This document shows positions 10,519-22,396 of a stretch of 64,000 bases of DNA, piece by piece. Positions within the stretch are counted from its first letter, which is position 1, and every line of letters begins with the position of its first letter. Under the pieces are notes generated by a model. The model was not told the DNA's origin. It saw only the letters and a list, made by a program, of their open reading frames with translations, and did not search any database. This stretch comes from Capillidium heterosporum (lineage: Eukaryota > Entomophthoromycota > Entomophthoromycetes > Entomophthorales > Capillidiaceae): the NCBI GenBank assembly GCA_016630905.1, contig WBMQ01000010.1, positions 868,001 to 932,000 on the forward strand. The letters are read 5' to 3'. A program made the position numbers and the translations under genes.

Positions 10519-11876
10519 ATGCTCTTTAACAACCAATTTATCATCAGCTTAGCTCTAGCCGCTACCCCAACGTAATTTTTATAGATATAAGTTTATTAGC
10601 ATGCTAAAACGATGTTATGCATCTAGGTTAGCTCAGAAGGCTTCACCGGTCAATGGCTACGTAAGCATTTTAATTTTCCAACCTTTACTGACATTTATAA
10701 CTTTTAGATACAAAACGACTTTGAAATCGGTACTTAAAGTCAAAAATTGTAGCCCAACTAACTTATAATCTAGGTACACCAAGCCAGAAGTTAACTGCCA
10801 ACCTCTTCTTCAATACCAACACCTATATCCAATCCACCAACTGCAAGAACACTCAGCTCTGCCTCCAGGGTATAACCAATTTCAACTCTGCCAAGTCGAG
10901 CAGCTACGCGGTCGTCGGCAAGGAATTAGAGCAGACGACTGTGTGGGGTAATATCAAGGTGCAGCAGGGTAGCGATACCATCAAAATCTTTGACCAAGAG
11001 CTGAAGAACGCCACCTTCTATGAACCTTTGGAAGGCCTGACTGCCAACCAGAAGTTTACAGTCGCAATCCCAACCTCTGCCTACTTCACATTGAACGGCA
11101 ACATACTGAAGGCCAACCCCAATGAGCCAGTCGCTTTAGCTATGAAAGCCAAGGATACCACCAAAGTCACGGTGTACCAGAAAAAGGGTACTTTCTTCCC
11201 CAGCCTTTCGATTGGTCAAGTTGACAACGACAAGCCAGAGTTAGAGATCCAAGCTAAGCTCGCCCCATCGGGGTACTTTGCTGCTGAGACGAATGGTATC
11301 TCCTTCAAGGATCGCAACGGTAAACAAGTATCATTTAACGCCACCCAAGTCGACTTCATCGGCGCCTCGCAGTACCTGATTATGCCCCAGCAGGACTACT
11401 TAGCCATCATTGGAAGCTTGGGCTTCGACCTCAACAAGTTGCCCCCCGGTGCTCTCACTATACCCTGCGACGACGTAAGCAATCTCCCCATTATCGAAAT
11501 CCAGTTTAGTGGCAATAAGACCTTGAAGCTGGACTCTAAATCTTATATCTACTTCAACGGTGAGGTCTGTATCCTCAGTTTCCGATCCTATGCCCAAACT
11601 ACTTTCCAGGTAGGTACTCTGTTGGCTTACGACCGCCCCGTTACCTTCGACTATCAGTCCTCTAAGATCTCGATAGGTATTTTTACTTTAATAACCGTTG
11701 TATTGATTTATTTTTTTCATCCAGGTTCCTACAAGTCGGAGAGCAAGGATAGTAACAATAACCAGTCTTCGACCAGCGCCCCTCCCAAGGCCTCCACCTC
11801 GGGTGCCGACGTTAACAACGCCTCCAAGTACTTGGTAGCTGCTCTCGCCGTAGGTTTGGTTGCCTTTTTGAACTAG
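10519..11876 (+). CDS. Pepsin-like (A1 family) aspartic protease homolog with lost catalytic motifs, GPI-anchored
   Basis: Five exons fit in phase: 10519-10571, 10627-10660, 10708-10729, 10774-11676 and 11725-11876, giving 387 residues, a usual length for A1 proteases. A signal peptide (about 1-20) leads into NDFEIGTPSQKL, the classic N-terminal strand of secreted pepsins. The following active-site strand, normally ending in FDTGSS, reads LFFNTNTY, so the catalytic Asp is Asn50 and the Gly is lost. The second site reads VDFIGASQYLIMP near 230, where VDTGTS is expected. Later landmarks survive: IPCDDVSNLPIIEIQF and the C-terminal FDYQSSKISIG. The tail is Ser/Thr-rich, then has a candidate GPI omega region and a hydrophobic end (LVAALAVGLVAFLN). 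No propeptide is visible. I infer a cell-surface, non-proteolytic pepsin-fold protein. The last intron (11677-11724, 48 nt) is in frame without a stop. Confidence 0.75.
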
Positions 11877-13479
11877 CTGCACGCTAGTGCGTTTCAGGAT
11901 TAAACAACTAATTAATAATCTTTGATAAAGTTTATAGCTTGAAATTTACACTTGTGTTTTATAAATATTTGATATAGCTACTTTTGAAAATATTCTGAGT
12001 TTTTATGTTTGTATATAGACTTGATAGATATCGGCTCGTAGTTTAAATGCCGAAGTGTGCCACTATATAACAATGGACTATCATTTAATAGAGTGTACTT
12101 TGAAAGTGGTATCAACTCTAAATCTAAGATAAGTACTGAATCTCATCAATAGTCTTAACTCCTACAACCTATTTATCATTCTGCAGTCTAAATAATTTGA
12201 AGTATATATCTTTATAAGCACACTTTAATAGTTAGCTTCTAAATATTTATATATATCTTAAAGCACACCCTTTAAAGGTTTTAAGGTAGGCTCTTGGAGA
12301 TATTAGACATAACTTTAATGGATTTCCAAGTATAATTTAGATCTTGAAGGTGGTTGAATACCAATTCAAATTGGGCCGTAGTCAAAGTGACTTACAAGCA
12401 CTCATTCACTTACAATAGAGAGCTAGGATATCCTAATTACTGCTATTCCAAGATGAGGATAATTTAGTATACAAGGGAATGATTTTATTTTTTAAACTAT
12501 ATAGCATTAATACATCACAGAAATGTACACGTACTTGATAAAGTATGTAGATTTAGATCGTAATGGTAAAGTTATTTAAATCGGCATTCTGGATTAACCG
12601 ATCCTCCATACCACCTCATTATTGTAGAGGGTAGGCTTACGACATGTCATTTTATAAGCAAATGCTAGATCGACACACCCTATGCTAAAATTTATTTAAA
12701 ACTTGTGGTGTAGCTTGCTGACGTTGATAGTTTCCTAGATCCATTTGTTGGGTAGGTTTAGCGGCTCTATAGATTTTACTATCGTATAAAGGATATAAAG
12801 ACCGCTAGTAGATGATATAATTACATCTTTACTTGACATTATAAATAACATAGACTTCTAGACAGCGCTTGTAGTATTCCTGTTTTAATACCAGTTACTG
12901 ATATTACTAACAATTCTGTCGAAACCGTATCAAAGGCTAACTTTGATGGGAATCTGGCAATAGTGCTAGGACACCATCTCCTCCTCAGTTGATTTTGTCT
13001 ATTTTTGCTTACATATATATTAAGCCCTTCCTCGTCCCTCTAATGTACGGCCATTGAAATATATGTTGATATTTATACAATACAGATATATATTTCTAAA
13101 GTTCTCATGGCAGCGTAATCCACCATTTCCACATTCGTGAAAATCACCAGTTTATAACCACACCAAAATCCACATACTAGCTAGTTAAATGCTTCTAAAC
13201 TTTAAATAAAGGTATGCGGACATCGGTATATTAACAATTGTCCTAAATGAGGTTATTTGTGCAGCCTATACTCCACCCTCACCTCCATACAAAAACTCGG
13301 AACTCGGTGTTACCGAGCTTATTAATTTGGTTACTCCATCTAGCAATAGGTATTTGTTTGATCATTGGACAATCTTGGAATACCTTATCCCAAGTCAATT
13401 TCACAGAAAGTATTAATCGAGTAAAGCTATTTCAAACAATCCACCATCAAAACTTGAATCCTTCCATATACAATCGAAA
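11877..13479. other. AT-rich intergenic region
   Basis: About 1.6 kb without a convincing gene. A 78-codon frame at 13247-13483 overlaps the start of the next gene and resembles nothing I know. Confidence 0.6.
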
Positions 13480-15271
13480 ATGAAAAGTAAGATAAGCTTT
13501 TTCCAACAACTTTGGCATATACTAATTCAAATGCAACTTTTATTACAATCGAAACAACTTATTGACTTTTTTATTTGTAGAACGACGAGAGCCCAAGGCC
13601 TGTGACGCCTGTCGTAGGAGAAGGATAAAGTGCGACAAGGCACATCCAACTTGCCAACGATGCCAACAGAAGGGATTTGAATGCTCCTACCTGGGCATAC
13701 CAAAGAAAGTTAACTTTGACATAAAGATGACGACTGGGGAATCCTACAAAGACAACTGTTCGAAAAGACGAAGTTCAACTAGTTCGGATGAATTTACCGA
13801 CGATAACAAGAGCTTAGCGTTGGTGAAGACTTCTAGCCCATGTTCTTCCTTCCAAATGTACGAGAGGGTTTGCTATTCCATAGAAAGCAAAGAATCGGCC
13901 TCAAGCAACAGCGGAGTTTTACGATTTTCGCCACCACTTCTAGGGGTAACTATGTTGATGTACACCCACTACAACTCCAAGTCGAAGTTCACAATAAAAT
14001 CGTTCTTACAAGACTCCGAGCTAAGCAAAATATTCGACGCCAAGTCCAAGCAAGTTCCCTGCCTCTACGACTTCTTTGGGAATTTTAGATCCAGCGAAAT
14101 TGCCAAGCGATGTATTGATGCCTACTTCAAGTACTACCACCCCTACACCTTACTAGTGAACAAGGCAACTTTTCTAAAGGAACTGTCCGACCAACCTCCC
14201 ATCCTAGTATACCTGGTATGTGCTGTTGGAGCCAGCTATTTGAAGGACATGTCCAAAGATTTTAAAGAATACTGTGTCGACCAAGCCTTGGAGATTTTAA
14301 AGCGAACCTATCTGAAGCCCAACTACGCCAACTTGGCTTCATTAATACTGTTTTGTACCTACCACCTTGGTCCTAAATGCTTCGACAAAGCCAATTTTTA
14401 CTCTGGGCTAGCTATTAGGATGAGCTATGCCCTAGGTTTGGACCAAGACAGCGGGAAAGGGATGGGGCGCAACGAGATGGAGTTTAGGCGTAGGCTCTGG
14501 CTCTGGTGCCATATAACCGACAAGCTGTTTTTCTATGGGATCGACAGGCCATGCGTACACGATTTCTTTTATTCTACTCCACCAAGGCCGACCTACTTTA
14601 AAGTCGATATTATTAACAAGACTGATGTGCTTGATAGAATAAGAGTTAAAGCTTCGATGGTTTACAACATACTGCTTGCCGAGTTGTGTCAGTTGAAGTT
14701 TCTAATGGCGTCCAAATTCAAGTTTGTAGATCTAGTACATCAAAAAGACGTCGCTCCTTTGGCAAAACTAGCTAAGGCTACTGGGACCCACCTAGACCTG
14801 TGGAATAGTAAGCTCGATCCCAGCTTCAGATTCAGTGAGATCTCCGACTGGAGAACTGAAGGAAAGATCGTGGCACCATTCCTCATCAACCTAAGGTTGC
14901 TATACTACTCGGCCCTCGTCCAACTATACCAGACGTTCGCTAAGCTTCCCATCGAAGATAAAAGTTACTTCACCGAACGATGCCTAAAGGCTTCCACCGA
15001 CGCTATCGAGCTAGCTGAACGATCGAGCGATATCATAAACTTGCATGGAAACGTGTTCAGGTTCTACGCCATATCGAACGTTACGCTCTATCAGACGTTG
15101 TTGGCATCAAAGGACAACCCTAAGGATGTGAGAGAAGCCGCAAGAAAACTTGTCCTATCCGGTATCAAAACTCTCGAAAGGGCGGAGCCCCACTTTGCAA
15201 TTGCTGGGAAATTCAAAGCCAACATTATGGCCCTCCTCAAGGCGGATGGAATAAATCTATATGGTAAATAG
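13480..15271 (+). CDS. Zn(II)2Cys6 transcription factor, solitary relative of the downstream array
   Basis: Two exons: a 7-nt first exon 13480-13486 (ATGAAAA) and 13581-15271, giving 565 residues that start MKKRREPKACDACRRRR. The zinc cluster has cysteines at 10, 13, 20, 27, 30 and 37 with the usual C-X2-C-X6-C-X6-C-X2-C-X6-C spacing, followed by a linker ending in SYLGIPKKV. The rest is a helical fungal-specific middle homology region, including RCIDAYFKYYHPYTLLVNKA, the segment ending MSYALGLDQ, and EFRRRLWLWCHITDKLFFYG. Gene structure and sequence place it in the family amplified at 39-61 kb, but it is clearly more divergent, with three residues fewer before the first Cys. It is a plausible parent or sister of the array. 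DNA target and regulated genes are unknown. Confidence 0.85.
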
Positions 15272-16190
15272 ACGGTATCTATGCCTACAGATGAAATCCC
15301 CTCAGTAGTAATTTCAATGTTTAGAGTAACATAGGTATTGTCTAAAAACAGACTTGAAAAATATTCATCAGTAAATAATATATTTTTACACTGCTTTATG
15401 TACAGTGTATGTTGAATGTCTTTATAAGTTAGGATAATTGATATATTTTATAATAGGACACTATAACCGTTCATATTGCTATTGTTTTATCAGATGGATA
15501 TCGATAATATACTCGGTTCGTTCAAACTTATCTTACTGATCGATTGGTTTATATATAGCAAATTTGCTGTTTTTATTGTTTGATTAAGTATAGCCAAATT
15601 TAGTTCAAAAGATTAATCTCAGAATTATTTGTACAATAGCATATACTTTTGTTCCTATACAATAAAGCTCCAAGCACATATAAGACATTTAAGTTCTATA
15701 ATAAAACCGGTATCCTATCAGTTGATATCTGTAGGTTGGAAGTGCCACCTTCAAAAGATGAAGTCTAAATTTCTTGGAACTTTGATGCAAAATTTTGATA
15801 GACTATTCATCAATTTATTTGGAAATTGTCAAGTGTGGGAGTAACTTTAGCAAATAATTGTCTAAAGAATTGTGAAATTGGAGCTGACAATTTCTGAGCT
15901 AGAACTGCAAAACTAAGCCAAATCAGATAAAGCTAAAAGTCCTGTTCCAAATTTGAAGTGCTAATCTAGCATATTGCTATAAAAGCCCTTTATAGAACAT
16001 GTGAAATCTGATCTATTAATTATGCACAAAGTAGTTAGACTAATCAAGTTCTCAAAGTTTGTACTGAACTAATTTTACTAAGTCCATTTAAATTTGCGCT
16101 AACTGGAAAGCCCTTCTAATTCAACCACATTCTTACTCGCTTAATTTGAAAGTTGGAAACCATCTCAAAGTTATTGGAATACAACCACCA
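15272..16190. other. AT-rich intergenic region
   Basis: I see no gene. The in-frame extension of the next gene upstream of its ATG (16146-16190) starts with TTG and is treated as leader. Confidence 0.6.
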
Positions 16191-18374
16191 ATGTTGAAGA
16201 AGAAACTAGACGTAAACTTCACGTTGTTCCCGGAGGGGAATATACCCGTATTCGAGCCAACACTATCCCAATTCAAAGACTTCACCAAATTCGTTACTTC
16301 GGTACTTCCCATAGGTTTGGAGTACGGAGTCATCAAGATCATCCCCCCTCCCGAATGGAATGGCACCAAGATAGACATCGAGAAGAAGTTGCAAGCTATA
16401 ACTATAAAGAATCCGATCGAGCAGAACTTTTTTGGGCAGACTGGGGTATTTCATCAGACCAACGTACTATCCAACAAGGCTTTCAGCGTCTCCGAATTTA
16501 GAGATTTAAGCTGCTCCGAGAAGTATAAGCCACCTCTTCCCGGATCCGGACCGACCCACCGTAAAAATTTAACCAGTGCTAGAAAAAGCAGAAAGAGGGA
16601 TATCGCATCAACTTTAACAACCCCAATTGATCCACCTTCTTTAGCCTCTGTTGACTTTTCATCAGAAAACTGCGATTCCACTTTTTCAACTTTAGGCGAC
16701 AGCTCTTTCCACGACTCAAGCTTGAACGACTCTTTGAATTCTACTAGTTTCAAGAAACCGAATGTTAAAAAAAGTGGTAGGTATGCGATTCCACAACCTG
16801 TAGTAAGCTGGAAAGTGGACAAGTCAACCTATACCCCGGAATACCTCCAAGATTGCGAGCGATACTACTGGAGAAATTTATTTTCAAAGCGGCCTTTCTA
16901 CGGAGCCGACTTACCTGGAACCTTGTTCGACAACAGTGTCAAATCCTGGAATCTAACTAACCTTCACGATCTACTTCATCAGATTGGGAAAGTACTGCCT
17001 GGAGTCAACTCTCCATACCTGTACTTTGGTATGTGGCAATCGAGCTTCGCTTGGCATGTCGAGGACATGGATCTCTTCTCAATCAACTACATCCATCAAG
17101 GGGCCCCTAAACAGTGGTATGCTATACCCCCATCCAAGAGGGAGTACTTTGAACGGGTAATGCAAAGTAAATTTCCACACGATCGTAAACAATGTCCTGA
17201 GTTCCTACGCCATAAATCCTATGTCGCCTCCCCAAAAGTCCTAGCCTCCGACTCCATCAAGGTTAACCGTGTAGTTCAGTACGAGGGTGAATTTGTAATT
17301 ACGTTTCCTGGTGGCTACCATTCTGGGTACAATCTTGGCTACAACGTCGCAGAATCAATTAACTTTGCAACCGAGTATTGGATTCCTATTGGAATCAAGG
17401 CCAAAGCCTGCAGTTGTTCGAGCGACAACGTAAAAATTGACATGGGTGTATTTATGAAGTACGTGGATAGTCTAAAGGACCTGGAAGCTGATAACTCGAT
17501 ATCGAAATCGAAATCAAAGACAGTTGCTAAAGCCCCACTTTCAAGGAAATCGAGAGCAGCTAGTAAAGACGACAAAACTTCCAAGAGGAAGAAGTTGGAT
17601 AAGGATATGGCTCCCCCTCCTCCATCCGATCCAACCCCAAAGAAGGATAGCAAAAGGTTAACTAGGAACAGTCTTAGATCGCTTCCCATAGGGTTATTTG
17701 AACAAACCAACGACTCCAATCCACCAAAAAAGCAAACGGTTAAGCAAGCGCATGCTGAGGTTATTGCCTCTGCAAAGCGAACGAATCGTGATTTACAATA
17801 CAGCGGTAAATCCAACAGTTCAACCCAATCATCCCAGTCTATGCTACCCTCGGATTTAAACATCACATTGGATTTTACACCGAGGTGCTCTCTATGTCGG
17901 TTGGTCGATGGTGAATTGGCCCTATCTAAAGACGGCGATGCTTTCGCTCATCCCATTTGTGCCAAGTTCGTCAAAGGTATAGAATATATAGAATGTCAAG
18001 ACGGTATCGGAGCCTTCATAACCGGTATAAAGGACCTCAATTTCACCGCCCATCCCACTTTCTGCTACCGTTGCAAGAACAAGGGTGGTATCAGTTTAAA
18101 GTGCAGTGAGCCGACCTGTAAACATACCTTCCACCCTACCTGTGTTCACCCCGACAAGTTGGTCAAAGTCGATGGAGCAAAGTTTACCTACTGCTGCATC
18201 CATGGCCCTAAGACTAAACCCAATACTTTGGAGTCATGGTCCTGGATTCATGGAAATACCTTTACCTTTATCCCCGCTCCTTTATCGGCCCTCCTAGCCC
18301 TCAAAGCCAACTTGAACCAGGAGAAGTCGCATGAGCATCATTTGGAGAGTTGTGACGATATCATTGTTGACTGA
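16191..18374 (+). CDS. KDM4-type histone lysine demethylase (JmjN, JmjC, extended PHD)
   Basis: Intronless, 727 residues from the first ATG, which sits just before the JmjN domain as in relatives. JmjN is at about 18-56 (FEPTLSQFKDFTKFV to GVIKIIPPPEW). JmjC is at about 250-410; the Fe(II) ligands are His289 and Glu291 (FAWHVEDMDLFS) and His377 (FPGGYHSGYN), with the 88-residue His-His spacing usual for KDM4. A Lys/Ser-rich linker (about 430-560) is followed by a Cys/His-rich double zinc module at about 565-675 (CSLCRLVDG, HPICAKF, CYRCKNKGG, CKHTFHPTC, CCIHG), an extended PHD as in metazoan KDM4A-C. The expected role is 2-oxoglutarate-dependent demethylation of histone H3K9 or H3K36 in the nucleus. 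Fungal Rph1/Gis1 relatives usually carry C2H2 fingers instead. Confidence 0.9.
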   Translation: MLKKKLDVNFTLFPEGNIPVFEPTLSQFKDFTKFVTSVLPIGLEYGVIKIIPPPEWNGTKIDIEKKLQAITIKNPIEQNFFGQTGVFHQTNVLSNKAFSVSEFRDLSCSEKYKPPLPGSGPTHRKNLTSARKSRKRDIASTLTTPIDPPSLASVDFSSENCDSTFSTLGDSSFHDSSLNDSLNSTSFKKPNVKKSGRYAIPQPVVSWKVDKSTYTPEYLQDCERYYWRNLFSKRPFYGADLPGTLFDNSVKSWNLTNLHDLLHQIGKVLPGVNSPYLYFGMWQSSFAWHVEDMDLFSINYIHQGAPKQWYAIPPSKREYFERVMQSKFPHDRKQCPEFLRHKSYVASPKVLASDSIKVNRVVQYEGEFVITFPGGYHSGYNLGYNVAESINFATEYWIPIGIKAKACSCSSDNVKIDMGVFMKYVDSLKDLEADNSISKSKSKTVAKAPLSRKSRAASKDDKTSKRKKLDKDMAPPPPSDPTPKKDSKRLTRNSLRSLPIGLFEQTNDSNPPKKQTVKQAHAEVIASAKRTNRDLQYSGKSNSSTQSSQSMLPSDLNITLDFTPRCSLCRLVDGELALSKDGDAFAHPICAKFVKGIEYIECQDGIGAFITGIKDLNFTAHPTFCYRCKNKGGISLKCSEPTCKHTFHPTCVHPDKLVKVDGAKFTYCCIHGPKTKPNTLESWSWIHGNTFTFIPAPLSALLALKANLNQEKSHEHHLESCDDIIVD

Positions 18375-19191
18375 AAGCTTGATTGCCATGTTATTTATTG
18401 GAATTTGCCTGAGACATATTTAGATGCTTAAATTCATATCAAGTGCTTTGTTTCATCTAAAAGTAAATTTATTTATATTGAGCGTAGTTACTATTATTTT
18501 ATTTTCTTAGCAGTATACAGCTTTTATTGTTGAAATACCCTTACAGTTTTCTTATGTATAGCTTTTATTGGGACTTATAACACATTGCCATATTTATTAT
18601 TAACTTGCCTTCAATTATAACAAGCTTAATATAAGCTTATATATGGAGCTTAGGTAGGATGGCATTTTGAGCTTGAGAAATATATTGATGTAAAAATCGA
18701 TATCTGGATATATTTGATGATGGTTTTATATAAACTTTTAACTCAATTATCTTCATCAAACTATAGCTATCTACTTTCCAATCCATACATCGCTACATAC
18801 AGCCTCTATCTTCAATAAGCTTGCTTCTATTCAAAGTATAGCTACTTTCTCATATCCTCAAAAGCTAAATAGCCAAATTGCAAATTTACAATCACTGAAC
18901 AAGAGCGCTCAAAATCAGCTTATTTTCTAAGTAGAAATATTATAATCCTTATAGCCACTTATTTTTACCTATAAAGCAACAAGGCTAATCTTAATTTGAT
19001 AAACTTAAAGAGTCGTCAAAACTAAACTACCTTTTCCGCTTTCAACCAATTACCTACGCAAATCCTATTGGCTTTAGTTCATAAGATGGATGCCTTTTGC
19101 AATTCTTCCTTTTCCGACACGACGTTGGTAATCTTTGACATATATCCATCTTTATTAACCCTTTTATTTTATCACCAGTAACTGAATAAAG
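18375..19191. other. AT-rich intergenic region
   Basis: No gene seen. It should contain the 3' end of the demethylase transcript and the promoter of the ribosomal protein gene. Confidence 0.6.
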
Positions 19192-19740
19192 ATGTCAAAA
19201 CGTGGTACGTATTATATTAATTTTCGAAAATTTATATCGCTCATCAACCTAAATATCAAAATTTTCAAGACATCCAATTAATCAATTTTAAAAGGACGTG
19301 GTGGTGCTTCCGGCAACAAATTCCGTATGGCTTTGGGTCTCCCCGTCGCCGCTACTATCAACTGCGCCGATAACTCTGGTGCCAAGAACCTGTACATCAT
19401 CTCGGTTTACGGTATTGGTTCCCGCCTTAACCGTCTGCCCGCCGCCGGTGTCGGAGACATGGTTTTGGCTACCGTAAAGAAGGGTAAGCCCGATCTCCGT
19501 AAAAAAGGTACCGTTTTTGTTTCGCTCTATTTTTAAAATTTAGTCATGCCCGCTGTTGTTATCCGTCAGCGTAAGTCATGGCGCCGTCGCGACGGTGTCT
19601 TCTTGTACTTCGAAGATAACGCCGGTGTTATTGTCAATGCTAAGGGTGAAATGAAGGGTTCCGCTATCACTGGACCCGTCGGTAAAGAATGTGCCGATTT
19701 GTGGCCCCGTATTGCCTCGGCTTCCGGTACTGTAGTTTAA
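19192..19740 (+). CDS. RPL23: 60S ribosomal protein L23 (uL14)
   Basis: Three exons: 19192-19204, 19295-19507 and 19544-19740, giving 140 residues, exactly the family length. The protein starts [20 protein letters not shown] and has the uL14 signatures [64 protein letters not shown] and [19 protein letters not shown]. It is a component of the large ribosomal subunit near the sarcin-ricin loop and subunit interface. The first exon encodes only four full codons, and the second intron is 36 nt, among the shortest in the window. Codon use is noticeably C-rich at third positions, as expected for a highly expressed gene. Confidence 0.98.
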
Positions 19741-20987
19741 AATTAAATTTTTACAAGATTAAATTAATTATTATGCTAACCATTAATTCAACTAATCTTG
19801 AAAAGGTAGTAAGTTATTGCTTTAGTTTTTATTTAGACTTTCAATTAGAATTCTGATTATGCTTTGGATTTACTTTAGTTATTCTAAGTAGATACAAATG
19901 CTAGTTTCTGGTAAGCCACTGTTGTTTGTTTATCGTATTAGAAATGTAGTTTAAGATGTCTCTTTCAAATAGATCGAGCTTTTCTTCCTACGCTATACTC
20001 TAGCTGCCTAATCGATGCATTTTAAATTTTTCAAGTGGCTTAGATTGATTTGAAAGCTTTTAGTAGCAATAAAAATATATAAACTATTTACTTTATGTAT
20101 CATTTTTTACTATAGTAGCTTTTCTTTTTTAGATAACTTTGAATAACTCTTACCAAGCAATTTATAACTTGTAAACAGAAGGTTGGTAGTTCTTATAGGT
20201 GTTTTAAGATATACCTATATGATTTATCCTATAAGTATGGAAAGATACTATGGCTATTATAAATTTTAAAGAAAAGTTTGGTTTCACTACAATTTCAATA
20301 ATTTTGCAAGGATTCATCTATAAAGAATACTTTTATATTCAAATTAATATAGCTTGAAGGCTTTTTAGAATATATAATTATCTGGTTAATAAACATCAAG
20401 TTCTAATATAAATTACTATCAAGAACTGAAGCATAGAAAAGCAGTGTAAGAAACTACTTTGAAGACCTTAGTATCAACGATTCATATATTAAATACAAGG
20501 ATCTAAGTGTTACTAGACGACAAGACAAGCAATGTGGCCCTATTACAAAATAGTTTTAGCAAGACATATCTCTGAACATCGCATGCTATCCCTCCTCCTT
20601 CAGATGAAATCGTATAAGCGCGAAGCTACATTTCATGAACGAAATAGAGTTCAAGATCGTATACTGAATTATATTTTTTGTTTGATATGTAGGTTTTTAT
20701 TGAAGCTTATAAGAGATCAGAAATAGTAGAAGGGGGTTGTTAAGTCCCAACTACCTGGCTGTTCAAAATCATAAATCATAATCAGCCTGTATTCATCTTT
20801 TCTCGTTGTAAAAGAAATATCTTTACAGGTAAAGAATTTCCTACTTCAGGATAACTTTTAATGGACAAATCGACAATTGATTTTGATTTTTTGAAATTCT
20901 ACAAATATGTTGTGGGTTTAAAAATCTTTAAATGTCTAAGCTAAAAGAACTGGACTTTTGATTTCAGCTTCAAACATTTTGTTTAAC
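19741..20987. other. AT-rich intergenic region
   Basis: A very AT-rich spacer. A 64-codon frame at 20532-20726 has no family resemblance, and I see no RNA gene. Confidence 0.55.
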
Positions 20988-21850
20988 ATGAGTGACAACC
21001 CAAAGATAAACTTAGGTAGTAGAGACGATGTCAAATTTATCGAAAACATTATACGCCGTAAAGCTTTAGAGCTATTGGAAAATGAGAACTTGGATGAGTC
21101 AAAGATGAAGTATGCTGCTGCTGCCATAGTTAACAAGGTACTATTTTAGCTTAGCATTGTTATTATACTTAGTGTTATATTAACATGCTATAGTTTGTAG
21201 ATAAAGTTATGGAGTCAATTGGACATGGTTTAAATGTAAATGGATTGGATTACAGCAAAGTTATGACTACTGAAGAAGGTGATATTATTTCAAAATTAAA
21301 CTAATTCGTTTAGAGTTTGAACCATTGAATCAGAATTTAGTTAATGAAGTTGAACGCCTACAGCATAAACACAATTCTTTACAACTAAAAGTGTGCATCA
21401 AGCGAAAGGAACTACCAGATAAGATCGATTCAGTTACCAAAAAGATTTTAGACTTTAAAACGAAATTAGGAGTACCTAACAAACTGGAACTTGAGTTAGA
21501 TCCCATCCTTGCTAAACTGAATAGTTCACTTGAAATAGGTATGGAAATAAATCTTTCAAATATTAAAGCGTTCCTAGAAATACCACAAATTGATGAAGGA
21601 TGTGTCAACAAGTTGAAAGAATGCGATGAAAGCATTAAACATCTGGTGCAGGTACATCTCTAAATTAAAATTTATTTTAATAACATTGTAGGACCTACCG
21701 TTGACAAGTGGTATTCTCCAAGAAGTTAGTCAAGGTATTGTGCATAAGGGTACAATCCAACAGCCTATTCCCATCCAGAACCCGCATATGTCCAACAGAT
21801 ATGTATTTAAGTACCTGGCAAGACATCGCAAACGAGCTAGGCCATTTTAA
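20988..21850 (+). CDS. Coiled-coil protein, probably kinetochore MIND/Mis12-complex subunit Mis14/Nsl1
   Basis: Four exons fit in phase: 20988-21137, 21194-21278, 21314-21651 and 21692-21850, giving 243 residues. The N-terminal half is helical (FIENIIRRKALELLE, then IVNKFVDKVMESIGHGLNVN). Next comes TTEEEFEPLNQNLVNEVERL, leading into a long helix with LQLKVCIKRKELPDKI. The arrangement EPxxxxLxxxVxxLxxxxxxLxxxVxxxRxxxP is the pattern I associate with Nsl1/Mis14, which joins Mis12, Dsn1 and Nnf1 in linking centromeric chromatin to microtubule-binding Ndc80. The basic C-terminal tail (YLARHRKRARPF) would suit the Ndc80-contacting end. The match is by pattern only. The donor of intron 2 (GTGATA) is weak, so that junction is less certain. 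Confidence 0.55.
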
Positions 21851-22396
21851 GTTGAATAAGTTTAAAATTTACATAACTAAATAGCAATATGTATTTGATG
21901 GCTATACTATTTTCAAATATAATTTCATTTTTCACGCTATTTGACATAAGGCTGTTTATAAAGTATATAAGTTAAGTACTACTAATGATAAATTGATATT
22001 GTTTTTTACTCTTTTTAAATGTTGTATTTATTCGAGGCAATACAATTTGTATTTCCTAAATAGATTAAAGACCTTTTCGTTCAACGTTACTTGTTTTTCA
22101 TTACACTAGTAATTCTCTGTAATATACATGATAAACTTATACCTAAAAATAGCTGCTCAAGCATCGATAATTAAAGTAAAGCAAAGTATAGCCTCCATCA
22201 AAAGATAATTATTAAAATATGCTTACTGGGGTGGTAGTTCTTTCAAACTAAAAACATAATTAGTTTATGGTTTGGTTGAATTTGAAAATAAATGCTTGCT
22301 AATTGTAGTCTGTTGAATTTAATAAAAGTTTCGAAAAATATACTCCTATTCCAACCCACTTGTGTTACTGTTGAGTTTTAAACAATTGAAAATTCG
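21851..22396. other. Convergent intergenic region
   Basis: AT-rich sequence between two convergent genes, probably holding both 3' ends. Nothing else seen. Confidence 0.6.

Noticed and set aside
13247-13483. 78-codon frame ending over the start exon of the gene at 13480
   Set aside because: Overlaps the start of a better supported gene and has an unbiased composition apart from one hydrophobic run.
20532-20726. 64-codon frame in the spacer before the kinetochore-like gene
   Set aside because: No recognisable motif or codon bias; similar chance frames occur at 15629-15844, 30201-30395 and 34237-34482.
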